A DNA stretch of 64,000 bases from DASUPK01 sp963801055 (GCA_963801055.1 CAWDDE010000001.1:186001-250000), one strand, 5' to 3'; shown: positions 47,784 through 56,775, counted from the first letter of the stretch. Made by a program: numbers and translations. The notes: generated by a model from the sequence alone, not told the origin.

Positions 47784-48030
47784 ATGACCGAGAGCCTCAT
47801 CCCCAGCTGCGACCACAGTAGCGGGCTGCATCACCTGTGGGGATGAGGCGATCCGAATGCGGGTGCTCCGCATCGACCAGGAGCGGGAGCTCGCGCTCTG
47901 CGCCGCGGAGGAAGGCGGCGAGCACAGCACCGTCGAGGTCGCGCTGGTCCAGCCGGTGGCCGAGGACGACGTCCTATTGGTTCACGCCGGCACCGCCATC
48001 GCCCGTGCGGAGAGCGGGGTGGCCGCATGA
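47784..48030 (+). CDS. Second HypC/HupF-like protein, frameshifted
   Basis: ATG 47784 starts MTESLIPSCDHSS, then one extra G in GCGGGC (47823-47825) breaks the frame. The next frame gives GCITCGDEAIRMRVLRIDQERELALC and ends LLVHAGTAIARAESGVAA, overlapping the hypD ATG (ATGA). The joined protein is 81 residues (total 3n+1). Its C-terminal half resembles the HypC barrel (LxHAGxAIA), but it starts with an extra Cys-rich segment (CDH...GCITC) instead of MC at the N-terminus. It probably belongs to a HypC-like family found in hydrogenase operons. It could aid assembly or bind metal. Confidence 0.6.
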
Positions 48031-49148
48031 CGATGAAGTACATGGACGAGTTCCGCGACGCGGAGCTCGGCCGGGCGCTCGCCGGGAAGATCCTCGGGGC
48101 CGTCGAGCCGGGCCGTCACTACAAGGTGATGGAGGTCTGCGGCGGCCACACCCACTCGATCTACAAGTACGGGATCGACGACATGCTCCCCGAGAACGTG
48201 GAGCTGGTCCACGGCCCGGGCTGCCCGGTCTGCGTGATCCCGATGGGCCGCGTCGACGATGGGATCGCGATGGCCACCGAGAACGACATCATCTTCACCT
48301 GCTTCGGGGACATGATGCGCGTGCCCGGCTCGGAGAAGACGCTCACCGACGCCAAGGCCGACGGCGCCGACATCAGGATGGTCTACTCGCCGCTCGACGC
48401 GCTCCGGCTCGCGAAGGAGAGCCCGGATCGCGAGGTCGTCTTCTTCGCGATCGGCTTCGAGACCACCGCGCCCTCGACGGCGCTGACGCTGAAGCGGGCC
48501 AGGGCCGAGGGGGTCACCAACTTCTCCTGCATGTGCAACCACGTCACGATCGTGCCGCCGCTGCGGGCGCTGCTCGATTCCCCCGACCTCCGCCTCGACG
48601 GCTTCATCGGCCCGGGGCACGTCTCGACCGTCGTCGGCTGTCGGCCCTTCGAGTTCATCCCCAAGGATTACGGCAAGCCGCTCGTCGTCGCGGGCTTCGA
48701 GCCGCTCGACATCCTGCACGCGATCCGGATGATCCTCGGCCAGCTCGCGGAGGATCGGTGCGAGGTCGAGAATCAGTACGGCCGCGTGGTCCCATACGAC
48801 GGCAACCCGGCGGCGCTCAAGGTGATGTCCGAGGTCTTCGAGCTGCGGCCGCACTTCGAGTGGCGCGGCCTGGGCTTCATCTCCCAGAGCGCGCTCAGGC
48901 TGAGTGACGACTACGCGGAGCTGGACGCCGAGAAGCGCTTCAGCGTGCCCGGCATCCGCGTGGCCGACCCGAAGGCATGCCAGTGCGGCGAGGTGCTCAA
49001 GGGCGTCATCAAGCCGTACGAGTGCAAGGTCTTCGGGAGCGCCTGCACGCCCGAGCACGCGATCGGGACCTGCATGGTCTCGCCGGAGGGCGCCTGCGCC
49101 GCCTACTACAACTACGGGCGCTTCGCCCGGGAGAAGGAGCTCGTCTGA
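48027..49148 (+). CDS. hypD: Hydrogenase maturation protein HypD
   Basis: HypD is the [4Fe-4S] scaffold on which the iron ligands are assembled. The 373-residue protein has the family motifs in order: MEVCGGHTHSIYKYG, LVHGPGCPVCVIPMGRVDDGI, FFAIGFETTAPSTALT, NFSCMCNHVTIVPP, GFIGPGHVSTVVG and a Cys-rich C-terminus (CQCGEV, ECKVFGSACTPEHAIGTCMVSPEGACAAYY) that holds the cluster ligands. It starts inside the preceding stop (ATGA). hypE follows without gap. Confidence 0.97.
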   Translation: MTMKYMDEFRDAELGRALAGKILGAVEPGRHYKVMEVCGGHTHSIYKYGIDDMLPENVELVHGPGCPVCVIPMGRVDDGIAMATENDIIFTCFGDMMRVPGSEKTLTDAKADGADIRMVYSPLDALRLAKESPDREVVFFAIGFETTAPSTALTLKRARAEGVTNFSCMCNHVTIVPPLRALLDSPDLRLDGFIGPGHVSTVVGCRPFEFIPKDYGKPLVVAGFEPLDILHAIRMILGQLAEDRCEVENQYGRVVPYDGNPAALKVMSEVFELRPHFEWRGLGFISQSALRLSDDYAELDAEKRFSVPGIRVADPKACQCGEVLKGVIKPYECKVFGSACTPEHAIGTCMVSPEGACAAYYNYGRFAREKELV

Positions 49149-50279
49149 ATGGGCGAGCGCGGAGCAGTTAGAGCGGAGCGCGATTCACGTGGGGCGGTCT
49201 CCGAGCGCGAGCGGAAGGTCCTCCAGATCATCGAGACCGCGCGCGCGAAGCGTCCGCGGTTCAAGGCTGACACGGTCACCATGGCGCACGGCGCCGGTGG
49301 CAAGGCGACGCAGACCCTGATCGAGGGCCTGCTGGTGCCAGCGCTCGCAGAGGAGGGAGAGACCCTGGAGGAGATGGGCGACGCCGGCGTGGTGACGATC
49401 GACGGTCTCGGCCTCGCGCTCTCCACCGACAGCTACGTGGTGCGTCCGATTCGCTTCCCGGGCGGCTCGATCGGGGAGCTCGCCGTGAACGGGACGGCGA
49501 ACGACCTGGCGGTCGCCGGTGCGAGGCCGAAGGCCCTGAGCTTGTCCCTGATCCTGGAGGAGGGACTGCCGGCCGACGAGCTCCGCGCGCAGGTGGAGGC
49601 GATCGCCGACGCCGCCAGGGCGGCCGAGGTCGAGATCGCGACAGGGGACACGAAGGTGGTCGAGCGCGGCCATGCCGACGGCATGTACATCTGCACGGCG
49701 GGTATCGGCCAGATCGACCCGCGGGCTCAGGTCTCGCCGCGCGGGCTGCGACCGGGCGACCGCATCCTGGTTTCGGGCACGGTCGGCGACCACGGCTCGG
49801 CGATCATGCTCGCCCGCGACGAGTTCTCGCTGGACGCCGAGATCCACTCGGACACCCGGCCGCTTTGGCCTGCCGTGGACGCGCTCCTCGATGCCGCGGG
49901 CAACGAACTTCACTGCATGCGCGACGCCACCCGCGGCGGGGTGGCATCCGTGCTCAACGAGCTGGCGCGCGCCTCGGGCGTCGCGATCAGCGTGCGCGAG
50001 GCCGACGTACCTGTGAACCCGGCAGTTGCAGGTGCCGCCGAGATACTCGGCATCGACCCGATGTACGTCGCCAACGAAGGGAAGCTGGTGGCGTTCGTCG
50101 CGCCCGATCGGGCGCAGGAGGCGCTCGAGGCGCTCCGATCGGTGCCGGGCTGCGAGCAAGCCGCGGAGATCGGAGAGGTGAAGGGAGAGCCGCCCGGGAT
50201 GGTGCTCGTCGAGACCGCATTCGGAGGAAAGCGGGTCATGGACCAGCTGGTCGGAGACCCGCTTCCCAGGATCTGCTGA
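49149..50279 (+). CDS. hypE: Hydrogenase maturation protein HypE
   Basis: HypE dehydrates S-carboxamide on its terminal cysteine to thiocyanate, the source of cyanide ligands. The 376-residue PurM-like protein has TMAHGAGGKATQTLIEG, IGELAVNGTANDLAVAGARP, IATGDTKVVERGHADGMYI, VSGTVGDHGSAIM, MRDATRGGVASVLNELA and ends PRIC, the required C-terminal PR(I/V)C. The start at 49149 gives about 45 extra N-terminal residues; an internal start nearer TVTMAHGAGG cannot be excluded. The small-subunit gene follows 25 bp later. Confidence 0.97.
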   Translation: MGERGAVRAERDSRGAVSERERKVLQIIETARAKRPRFKADTVTMAHGAGGKATQTLIEGLLVPALAEEGETLEEMGDAGVVTIDGLGLALSTDSYVVRPIRFPGGSIGELAVNGTANDLAVAGARPKALSLSLILEEGLPADELRAQVEAIADAARAAEVEIATGDTKVVERGHADGMYICTAGIGQIDPRAQVSPRGLRPGDRILVSGTVGDHGSAIMLARDEFSLDAEIHSDTRPLWPAVDALLDAAGNELHCMRDATRGGVASVLNELARASGVAISVREADVPVNPAVAGAAEILGIDPMYVANEGKLVAFVAPDRAQEALEALRSVPGCEQAAEIGEVKGEPPGMVLVETAFGGKRVMDQLVGDPLPRIC

Positions 50280-50304
50280 AGCTGGACAACCCCTAGGAGG
50301 AGAG

Positions 50305-51393
50305 ATGGCCAACGCAGTCGAGTTCGTACCGGACCAGGCGAAGACGGAGGCGGTCGAAGCCCACGTCATCTGGATGACGACCGGACTGGGCTGCGATGGC
50401 GACTCGGTCGCCATGACCTCGGCCGTCGATCCGAGTCTCGAGGACATCGTCACCCAGGCGATCCCCGGGATGCCGAAGGTGATCGTCCACAACCCCGTGC
50501 TCGCCTACGAGAACGGCGATGAGTTCATGCAGGCCTGGTACGACGCCGAGGCCGGCAAGCTCGACCCGTTCGTGCTCATCGTCGAGGGCTCGATCCCGAA
50601 CGAGGAGCTCTCGGGTGAGGGCTACTGGGCGGCGATGGGCACCGACCATGACACCGGCCAGCCGATCACCACGAACGAGTGGGTGGATCGCCTCGCCCCG
50701 AAGGCGGCGGCGGTCGTCGCGCTCGGCACCTGCGCGACCTACGGCGGCATCCCGGCGATGAAGAACAACCCGACCGGCGCGATGGGGGTGGCCGACTATC
50801 TCGGCTGGGATTGGAAATCCAGCGCGGGTCTGCCGGTGGTGAACATCCCGGGTTGTCCGGCCCAGCCCGACAACACGACCGAGGCGCTGCTCTACCTGGC
50901 GCTGCACCTCGCGGGCCGGGCGCCGGCACCGGACCTCGATGACGCGCTCCGACCGACCTGGCTCTTCGGCCGTACGGTCCGCGAGTCGTGCAACCGCGGG
51001 GGGTTCTCCGAGCAGGGCGAGTTCGCCACCGAGTACGGCTCCGATCACCGGTGCCTGGTGAAGCTCGGCTGCAAGGGGCCCGTGGTCAAGTGCAACGTGC
51101 CGATCCGCGGCTGGCAGAGCGGCGTCGGAGGCTGCCCCAACGTGGGAGGCATCTGCATGGCGTGCACGATGCCCGGCTTCCCCGACAAGTACATGCCCTT
51201 CATGGACGAGGACCGCTGGGGCGGCATGGCCTCGAGCTTCGAGAAGTTCACGATCGGTCCGATCGTGCGCGGATTCCGGAAGCGGAACATCCGCAAGAAG
51301 TTCGACGTGGAGCCCGAGTGGCGCCGGCCGGGAAATCAGCTGACCACCGGCTACAAGTCGCGGTCCGCGGGCTACTCCCCGCCCGGGTCCTAG
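50305..51393 (+). CDS. hhyS: [NiFe]-hydrogenase small subunit, group 1h (actinobacterial) type
   Basis: The 362-residue small subunit carries Fe-S clusters that take electrons from the active site. AHVIWMTTGLGCDGDSVAMT replaces the usual CxxC by C-D-G-D, so the proximal cluster is predicted to have an Asp ligand, a known trait of the group 1h enzyme of Ralstonia. LGTCATYGGIP, VVNIPGCPAQPDN, the distal/medial-cluster region CNRGGFSEQGEF...CLVKLGCKGPVVKCNVP and GGCPNVGGICMACTMPGFPDKYMPF follow. No Tat signal peptide. A perfect AGGAGGAGAG precedes ATG. The large subunit follows 36 bp later. Confidence 0.96.
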   Translation: MANAVEFVPDQAKTEAVEAHVIWMTTGLGCDGDSVAMTSAVDPSLEDIVTQAIPGMPKVIVHNPVLAYENGDEFMQAWYDAEAGKLDPFVLIVEGSIPNEELSGEGYWAAMGTDHDTGQPITTNEWVDRLAPKAAAVVALGTCATYGGIPAMKNNPTGAMGVADYLGWDWKSSAGLPVVNIPGCPAQPDNTTEALLYLALHLAGRAPAPDLDDALRPTWLFGRTVRESCNRGGFSEQGEFATEYGSDHRCLVKLGCKGPVVKCNVPIRGWQSGVGGCPNVGGICMACTMPGFPDKYMPFMDEDRWGGMASSFEKFTIGPIVRGFRKRNIRKKFDVEPEWRRPGNQLTTGYKSRSAGYSPPGS

Positions 51394-51429
51394 ACGACGA
51401 CCCCCTTCGACGAGAGGAGAGAGAAGAAC

Positions 51430-53215
51430 ATGGCAACGACAGAGACTCCGACGACATCGAAGAAGGTCGCCGTCAAGGAGATGTCCTGGGACCCGATCAC
51501 GCGGATCGTGGGGTCATTGGGCATTCATACGGAGATCGACTTCGACGCCAAGAAGGTCGAGAAGGCGTACTCGACGTCGATGATCTTCCGAGGGTTCGAC
51601 ATCTTCATGAAGGGGATCGACCCTCGGGATGCCCACTTCATCACCAGCCGCATCTGCGGCATCTGCGGCGACAACCACTGCACGACGTCGTGCCTGAACC
51701 AGAACATGGCGTACGGCGTGAAGCCGCCCGCGCTGGGTGACCTGGGCTACAACCTGGCCGAGACCGCGGACTACATGTTCGACCACGCGATCTTCAACGA
51801 CTGCATGGCGAACGTGGACTTCTGCGAGCAGATGGTCAAGGAGACGAATCCGATCGCTGCTCAAGAAGGCGGAGCAGACGGCGGCGCCCGGACAGGACGT
51901 CCACGGCTACAAGACGATCGCCGACATCATGCGGGCGCTCAACCCGTTCACCGGCGACTTCTACCTGGAGACGCTGCAGGTGGCGCGCTACACGCGCGAG
52001 ATGTACTGCCTGTTCGGCGGCCGCCACACCCACCCGTCGACGATCATGCCCGGCGGGGTCTCGGTGGACATCACGCACCAGACCTGCACGGACTACTACG
52101 TGCGGCTGATGCGCTACATCGACTACGTCAAGCGTGCCGTGCCGATGCACGACGACCTCTACGACTTCTTCCTCCAGGAGCTGCCGGGGTACGACATGGT
52201 CGGATATCGCGACACGGATCTCGTCTGTTGGGGCTACTTCGACGACCCCGACTACGTCGACTACGACTATCGGAACATGACCGAGTGGGGGCGGAAGCGC
52301 TACATCACTCCCGGTGTCGTGCTGAAGGGCGAGCTGATCACGACCGACCTGGTCGAGATCAACCTGATGATCCGGATCCTGCTGGGCAGCTCGTACTTCG
52401 ACGACTGGACGAACGAGGAGACGTTCGTCACCCAGGATCCGCTCGGGAACCCGGTGGACAAGCGCCATCCGTGGAACAAGGTGACCCTGCCGAAGCCGCA
52501 GAAGCGCGACTGGCAGGACAAGTACAGCTGGGTCGCTTCGCCGCGGATCTACGACGAGCGCAACGACACCTACGTCGCCTGCGACTCGGGCGGCGGGCCG
52601 TTCGCGCGCTCGTGGGTGACGGCGAAGGCGGGCCTGGTGGACTTCGGCTACGCGAAGGCCACCGGCGAGAGCATCAAAATGGTCCTGCCGAGAACCGCCT
52701 CGAAGCCCGAGATGGAGCTCGAGTGGAAGATCCCGGAGAAGTCCAACGCGGTCGAGCGTGATCGGGCGCGGACGTATCACGAGGCGTTCTCGGCGCTGAT
52801 CGCGCTCCACTGCCTGGAGCGGGCGCTAGGTGAGGTCCGGGCGGGTCGGACGAAGTCGTGGAACGACTTCAAGGTCCCGCAGGAGGCGATCTCGGTCGGC
52901 TTCGCCGAGGCGGCTCGCGGGGTGCTCTCGCACCACATGGTGATCCGGGAGGGCAAGGTTGCCAATTACCAGCCATACCCGCCGACGCCGTGGAACAGCA
53001 ACCCTCGCGACACCCATGGGACTCCCGGCCCCTACGAGGATGCGGTGCAGAACACGCCGATCTTCGAGGAGAACGGCCCGGAGAAGTTCAAGGGCGTGGA
53101 CATCATGCGGGCGGTGCGGAGCTTCGACCCGTGCCTGCCGTGCGGCGTCCACATGTACGACCAGCGGGGCGGTCAGGTCCGGAAGGTCACCCACACGCCG
53201 ACCGGCCTGTCGTAA
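51430..53215 (+). CDS. hhyL: [NiFe]-hydrogenase large subunit, frameshifted
   Basis: The large subunit holds the Ni-Fe(CN)2CO site. The first frame has DPITRIVGSLGIHTEIDF and the L1 motif SRICGICGDNHCTTS. An extra A near nt 51853 shifts the frame at KETNP. Reading continues in +1 as SLLKKAEQTAAPGQDVHGYKTIADIMRALNPFTG. The C-terminal L2 motif is FDPCLPCGVH, followed by 20 residues (MYDQRGGQVRK...) that the maturation protease should remove after His. Joined length is 594 residues; the total is 3n+1. All four nickel-ligand cysteines are present. The type matches the small subunit (group 1h). Confidence 0.92.
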
Positions 53216-53236
53216 CCCGGCGACGGACGCCGAGGA

Positions 53237-54154
53237 ATGCCCGCCGAGAGACCCGAAGCGGTCAGCCCCGAGGCCCTCATCCAGAGGGTGGAGGAGCTGA
53301 CCGCGCGGGTCGAGCATCTTCCGGATCCAGCGGCCCGCCGAGCCGCGGAGGACCTGATGTCCGCGGTGATCGACATGTACGGACTGGGCCTGACCAGGAT
53401 TCTCGAGATTCTCAACGAGGACGAGAGCGCGGGCGAGGTCAAGCAGCAGCTCGTCGACGACGGGGTGGTCGCGAGCCTGCTTTTGATTCACGACCTCTAT
53501 CCGGTCCCGATCGAGGAGCGGGTCACCGAAGCACTCGACAACGTCCGTCCCTACATGGAGTCCCACGGCGGCAACGTGGAGCTCGTTTCGCTCGAGGACG
53601 GCGTCGTCCGGCTTCGCCTCGAGGGAAGCTGCGACGGGTGCCCGGCCTCTTCGTCCACCCTGGAGCTGGCGATCAAGACGGCGCTGGAGGAGGCGGCTCC
53701 CGACCTGCTCGGCATCGAGGTCGAGGGGATCGAGCAGGACCTGCTCGATCCGGTCGAGGTGACCGGCACGCCGCTGCCTGTGGTGCAGGCCGGCGGGTCG
53801 AACGGCTCGGCGGACATGCCCGCTCCCGCGGGATCCTCCGGGTGGCACGAGCTCAACGGCCAGGTCGACGCGCTGGGCGAGAACCAGCTCACCAGGATCG
53901 AGGTCGATGGCACGCCGATCGTGGTGGCCAAGGTCGAGGGCTCGCTGCTCGCCTACCTCGACTCATGCCCGAGCTGCGAGGGGTCGATCGCGGATGCGGA
54001 GCTCGATGAAGGCATGCTGACCTGCCCGACCTGCGATCGCCGCTACTTCCTGCCGAGGGCTGGCCGCTCTCTCGACGACGAGAAGCTCCACCTCGGGCCC
54101 GTACCGCTGCTCGCCTCGGAGTCCGAGGGGGTGCGGGTGGCGCTGGGACGATGA
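53237..54154 (+). CDS. Fusion of NifU C-terminal-like and Rieske-like domains
   Basis: The 305-residue protein has a helical N-terminus and then a NifU C-terminal domain (NVRPYMESHGGNVELVSLEDGVVRLRLEGSCDGCPASSSTLELAIKTAL, CxxC for Fe-S transfer). A linker leads to a Rieske-like fold with CPSCEGSIADAELDEGMLTCPTCDRRYFLP. Classical Rieske proteins have CxH and CxxH; here all four positions are Cys, so a rubredoxin-like or zinc centre, or an all-Cys cluster, is likely. It sits after the hydrogenase subunits and may transfer electrons or load clusters. Such proteins occur in actinobacterial hydrogenase operons. GTG/ATG overlap with the next gene. Confidence 0.85.
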   Translation: MPAERPEAVSPEALIQRVEELTARVEHLPDPAARRAAEDLMSAVIDMYGLGLTRILEILNEDESAGEVKQQLVDDGVVASLLLIHDLYPVPIEERVTEALDNVRPYMESHGGNVELVSLEDGVVRLRLEGSCDGCPASSSTLELAIKTALEEAAPDLLGIEVEGIEQDLLDPVEVTGTPLPVVQAGGSNGSADMPAPAGSSGWHELNGQVDALGENQLTRIEVDGTPIVVAKVEGSLLAYLDSCPSCEGSIADAELDEGMLTCPTCDRRYFLPRAGRSLDDEKLHLGPVPLLASESEGVRVALGR

Positions 54155-54834
54155 GCGGAAACGGGCGGGCCATCGACGATGCGGTGGCCGCCCGGCGGCG
54201 AGCCAACATGGTGACGGGGCTGCGCGGGATGCGGCGTGGCCCCTCCGCCGGCCCGGACGCCGATGGGGACGGAGCCGCCGGCGCCGATGAGCAATGCGAT
54301 CTCTGCGGTGTGGGGATCCCCTCCGAGCACGAGCACCTGCTCCATCTCGGCGATCGGCGGATCCTCTGCGTCTGCGCCACCTGCTGGGCCCAGCGATCGG
54401 GTGATCCGGAGCTGCGCCCGACGGGCAGCCGGATCGTGTGGCTGGACGACTTCGACCTGCCGGAGGAGCTCTGGGCGAGGCTCGAGGTTCCGATCGGGCT
54501 CGCCTTCTTCATGCGCAGCAGCTCCGTCGGGGGGATGGTCGCGATGTACCCAAGCCCGGCTGGGGCGACGGAGTCGGAGCTGAAGCTCGGAGCCTGGGAG
54601 GACCTGCTCGCCCTCAATCCCGAGCTGGAATCGCTCGAGCCCGACGCCGAGGCTCTGGTCGTCAACCGGATCTCCGAGCCGAGCTCCTACGTGATCGCGC
54701 CCATCGACGAGTGCTACGCCCTGGTCGGGGCGATCAAGGTGAGCTGGGAAGGGATCTCCGGCGGCGATGCGATCGAGCGCGCCGTCCCGACCTTCTTCGG
54801 GCGCCTCAGGCAGCGATCGGGGCAGAGGACATGA
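54151..54834 (+). CDS. DUF5947 family hydrogenase-associated protein
   Basis: The 227-residue protein starts within the preceding stop. CDLCGVGIPSEHEHLLHLGDRRILCVCATCW carries a possible metal-binding set (CxxC, HxH, CxCxxC). The remainder is GLAFFMRSSSVGGMVAMYPSPAGATESELKLGAWEDLLALNPEL...YVIAPIDECYALVGAIKVSWEGISGG. The pattern agrees with DUF5947, a family known to me only from actinobacterial hydrogenase operons. Function is unknown. A cofactor-assembly or chaperone role is inferred from context. It overlaps the next gene by 4 bp. Confidence 0.75.
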   Translation: MSGNGRAIDDAVAARRRANMVTGLRGMRRGPSAGPDADGDGAAGADEQCDLCGVGIPSEHEHLLHLGDRRILCVCATCWAQRSGDPELRPTGSRIVWLDDFDLPEELWARLEVPIGLAFFMRSSSVGGMVAMYPSPAGATESELKLGAWEDLLALNPELESLEPDAEALVVNRISEPSSYVIAPIDECYALVGAIKVSWEGISGGDAIERAVPTFFGRLRQRSGQRT

Positions 54835-55586
54835 ACGAGCCGGTCGAGGAGATCCGGATCAGAGGAGCACCGCATCCGCGGCCACCGGAGGTGGAGGCCG
54901 ACACCGCCGAGCGGGGCGAGCCGGAGACCTCGCGGCGTCCGGACGAGCCGGGGCTGCAGCTCGGGATCACGGGCGTCGAGGCCATCCCGCACGCCGCGGC
55001 TCCCACGCTCGCCTTCACCCTCAGCGTGGACGACCCCTCGGGCCGCGAGATCTTCATGGCCGGGCTCAGCGTCCAGATCCAGATCGAGCCCGCCAAGCGC
55101 ACCTACGACGCCGAGGAGAAGGCGAAGCTGACCGAGCTGTTCGGCGATCCGCATCGCTGGGCGACCACCGCGCAGCGGATGCACTGGACGAGCGAGAGCG
55201 TGCTGCTGCCCTCCTTCACCGGTTCCACCACGGCCCGGATCGAGGTGCTCTGCAACTACGACGTCGAGCTCGCTGGGGCCAAGTACTTCCACTCGGTGGC
55301 CGACGGCGAGATCCCGCTGGCGTTCCACTTCAACGGCAGCGTCTACTACTCGGGCGACGATGGACGGCTCCAGGTCCTCCAGGTCCCGTGGGACACGACG
55401 GCGGACTTCGAGATGCCGGCCTCGGTCTGGACCGACATGATCGACTCCTACTATCCGTACCGCGGCTGGGTGCCGGTGCACCGCGACACCCTCGATGCGC
55501 TCCAGCGGCTCAAGGCGAGGCTGGGAGCGCCGACGTTCGACGCCGCCGTAACCGAGCTGCTCGCCAGGGAGAGCCTCGATGAATAG
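54831..55586 (+). CDS. DUF6084 family hydrogenase-associated protein
   Basis: The 251-residue protein begins with a disordered, Pro/Glu-rich segment. A beta-rich domain follows: AAPTLAFTLSVDDPSGREIFMAGLSVQIQIEPAKRTYDAEEKAKLTELFGDPHRWATTAQRMHW, then FTGSTTARIEVLCNYDVELAGAKYFHSVADGEIPLAFHFNGSVYY and WTDMIDSYYPYRGWVPVHRDTLDAL. It resembles DUF6084 in length and the FHFNGSVYY and YYPYRGWVPV motifs. Function is unknown; conserved presence in group 1h hydrogenase operons is my recollection. Overlaps both neighbours, so it should be translated in fixed ratio with them. Confidence 0.75.
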   Translation: MNEPVEEIRIRGAPHPRPPEVEADTAERGEPETSRRPDEPGLQLGITGVEAIPHAAAPTLAFTLSVDDPSGREIFMAGLSVQIQIEPAKRTYDAEEKAKLTELFGDPHRWATTAQRMHWTSESVLLPSFTGSTTARIEVLCNYDVELAGAKYFHSVADGEIPLAFHFNGSVYYSGDDGRLQVLQVPWDTTADFEMPASVWTDMIDSYYPYRGWVPVHRDTLDALQRLKARLGAPTFDAAVTELLARESLDE

Positions 55587-56775
55587 CGCCGTCGAGGAGC
55601 TGGTCCGCTCGCTGCTCTATGAGGGGTACGCCCTCTATCCGTACACCCCGGGAGTGAAGAACGCGACGCCGACGCCCTTCGGGATCGTCTACCCGGCCGA
55701 CTACGCCGAGGCGCAGCCGGCGGCGTTCTCGATGCTCCGCCTCGAGGCGGTGCTCCAGGGCGGACCGGACGCGCGGCTCAGCGGCACCGTTCTGTTCCTG
55801 CAGGCCACGGGGGAGCGGCACGAGGCGGCCGAGCGCTCGCTCGAGCTCGGCCCGGTGACCCTCGCGGAGTTGGCGAGGGAGCCGGTTCGCGAGACCTTCG
55901 TCTTCCCGCTCGACGATGGCGGCGAGCTCCGCGGCCGCGTCGCGCTGCGGGCGGAGCTGCTCTCGCCGACCCTCGCCAGGGTCCGCCTCTGCGTGCACAA
56001 CGAAACCGCGACGTCCTGGGACCCGGCCGAGGTCTCTCGCGGCGAGGCTCTTCGCCACAGCCTGATCTCCGCCCACCCGCTGCTCGAGGTCGAGAGCGGA
56101 CGGTTCGTCTCCCCGCTCGAGCGGGAGGGGCCGGAGGGGGAGGCGTCGCTCGCCAGCCAGCCGGTCAACACCTTCCCGGTCCTGCTGGGCGACGAGGACA
56201 GGGCGGTGCTCGGGGCGGCAATCGTGCTGCCGGACCATCCCGAGCTCGCGCCCGAGAGCCTCGGCAGCCTCTTCGACAACACGGAGATCGAGGAGGCGTT
56301 GTTGCTGCACGTCCACGCCCTCTCGGACGACGAGCGCGAGCAGATCGCCGGCCAGGATCCGGCCGTCCGAGAGATGATCGAGCGGGCCGAGTCGACGACC
56401 GGCGAGGACATCATGGGCCTGCACGGCCGGCTCACCTACACCGAGCCCGAGCAAGAGGACGCGGCAGGTTCCAACGGTCGCCCGCCATCCCCGCCGCCCG
56501 GAATGGACGAGATCCGGGGTGAGAAGGAGATCGCGGCCGCGGGGACGACGGTCAGGCTCGGGGACAAGATCGTCCTGCGCCCAGGGACGGAGGGAGACGT
56601 CTACGACAAGATCCTCCACGGACGCACCGCGACGATCGAGCGTATCTACCGGGGCTACGACGAGCGCATCTACCTGGGGGTCACCGTGGACGACGATCCT
56701 GGCCAGGACCTGCTACGCGAGACGGGACGATTCCTGTTCTTCTTCGCCGACGAGGTCGAGCCGGTGTCGAGATGA
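55579..56775 (+). CDS. Hydrogenase-operon protein of unknown function
   Basis: The 398-residue protein has a start such as VEELVRSLLYEGYALYPYTPGVKNATPTPFGIVYPADYAEAQP. A middle part has WDPAEVSRGEALRHSLISAHPLLEV and VNTFPVLLGDEDRAVLGAAIVLPDHPELAPESLGSLFDNTEIEEALLLHVHALSDDE. The C-terminal ~85 residues form a separate small domain (GDKIVLRPGTEGDVYDKILHGRTATIERIYRGYDERIYLGVTVDDDPGQDLL...FFFADEVEP). No cofactor motif. Overlaps the DUF6084 gene by 8 bp and the protease gene by 4 bp. The tight coupling suggests a maturation or complex role. Confidence 0.75.
   Translation: MNSAVEELVRSLLYEGYALYPYTPGVKNATPTPFGIVYPADYAEAQPAAFSMLRLEAVLQGGPDARLSGTVLFLQATGERHEAAERSLELGPVTLAELAREPVRETFVFPLDDGGELRGRVALRAELLSPTLARVRLCVHNETATSWDPAEVSRGEALRHSLISAHPLLEVESGRFVSPLEREGPEGEASLASQPVNTFPVLLGDEDRAVLGAAIVLPDHPELAPESLGSLFDNTEIEEALLLHVHALSDDEREQIAGQDPAVREMIERAESTTGEDIMGLHGRLTYTEPEQEDAAGSNGRPPSPPPGMDEIRGEKEIAAAGTTVRLGDKIVLRPGTEGDVYDKILHGRTATIERIYRGYDERIYLGVTVDDDPGQDLLRETGRFLFFFADEVEPVSR

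Noticed and set aside
51830..51870. Programmed +1 frameshifting in the hydrogenase large subunit
   Set aside because: No slippery codon, stop codon or stem shared with the other six +1 sites. The contexts are unrelated, and simple insertion explains them all.
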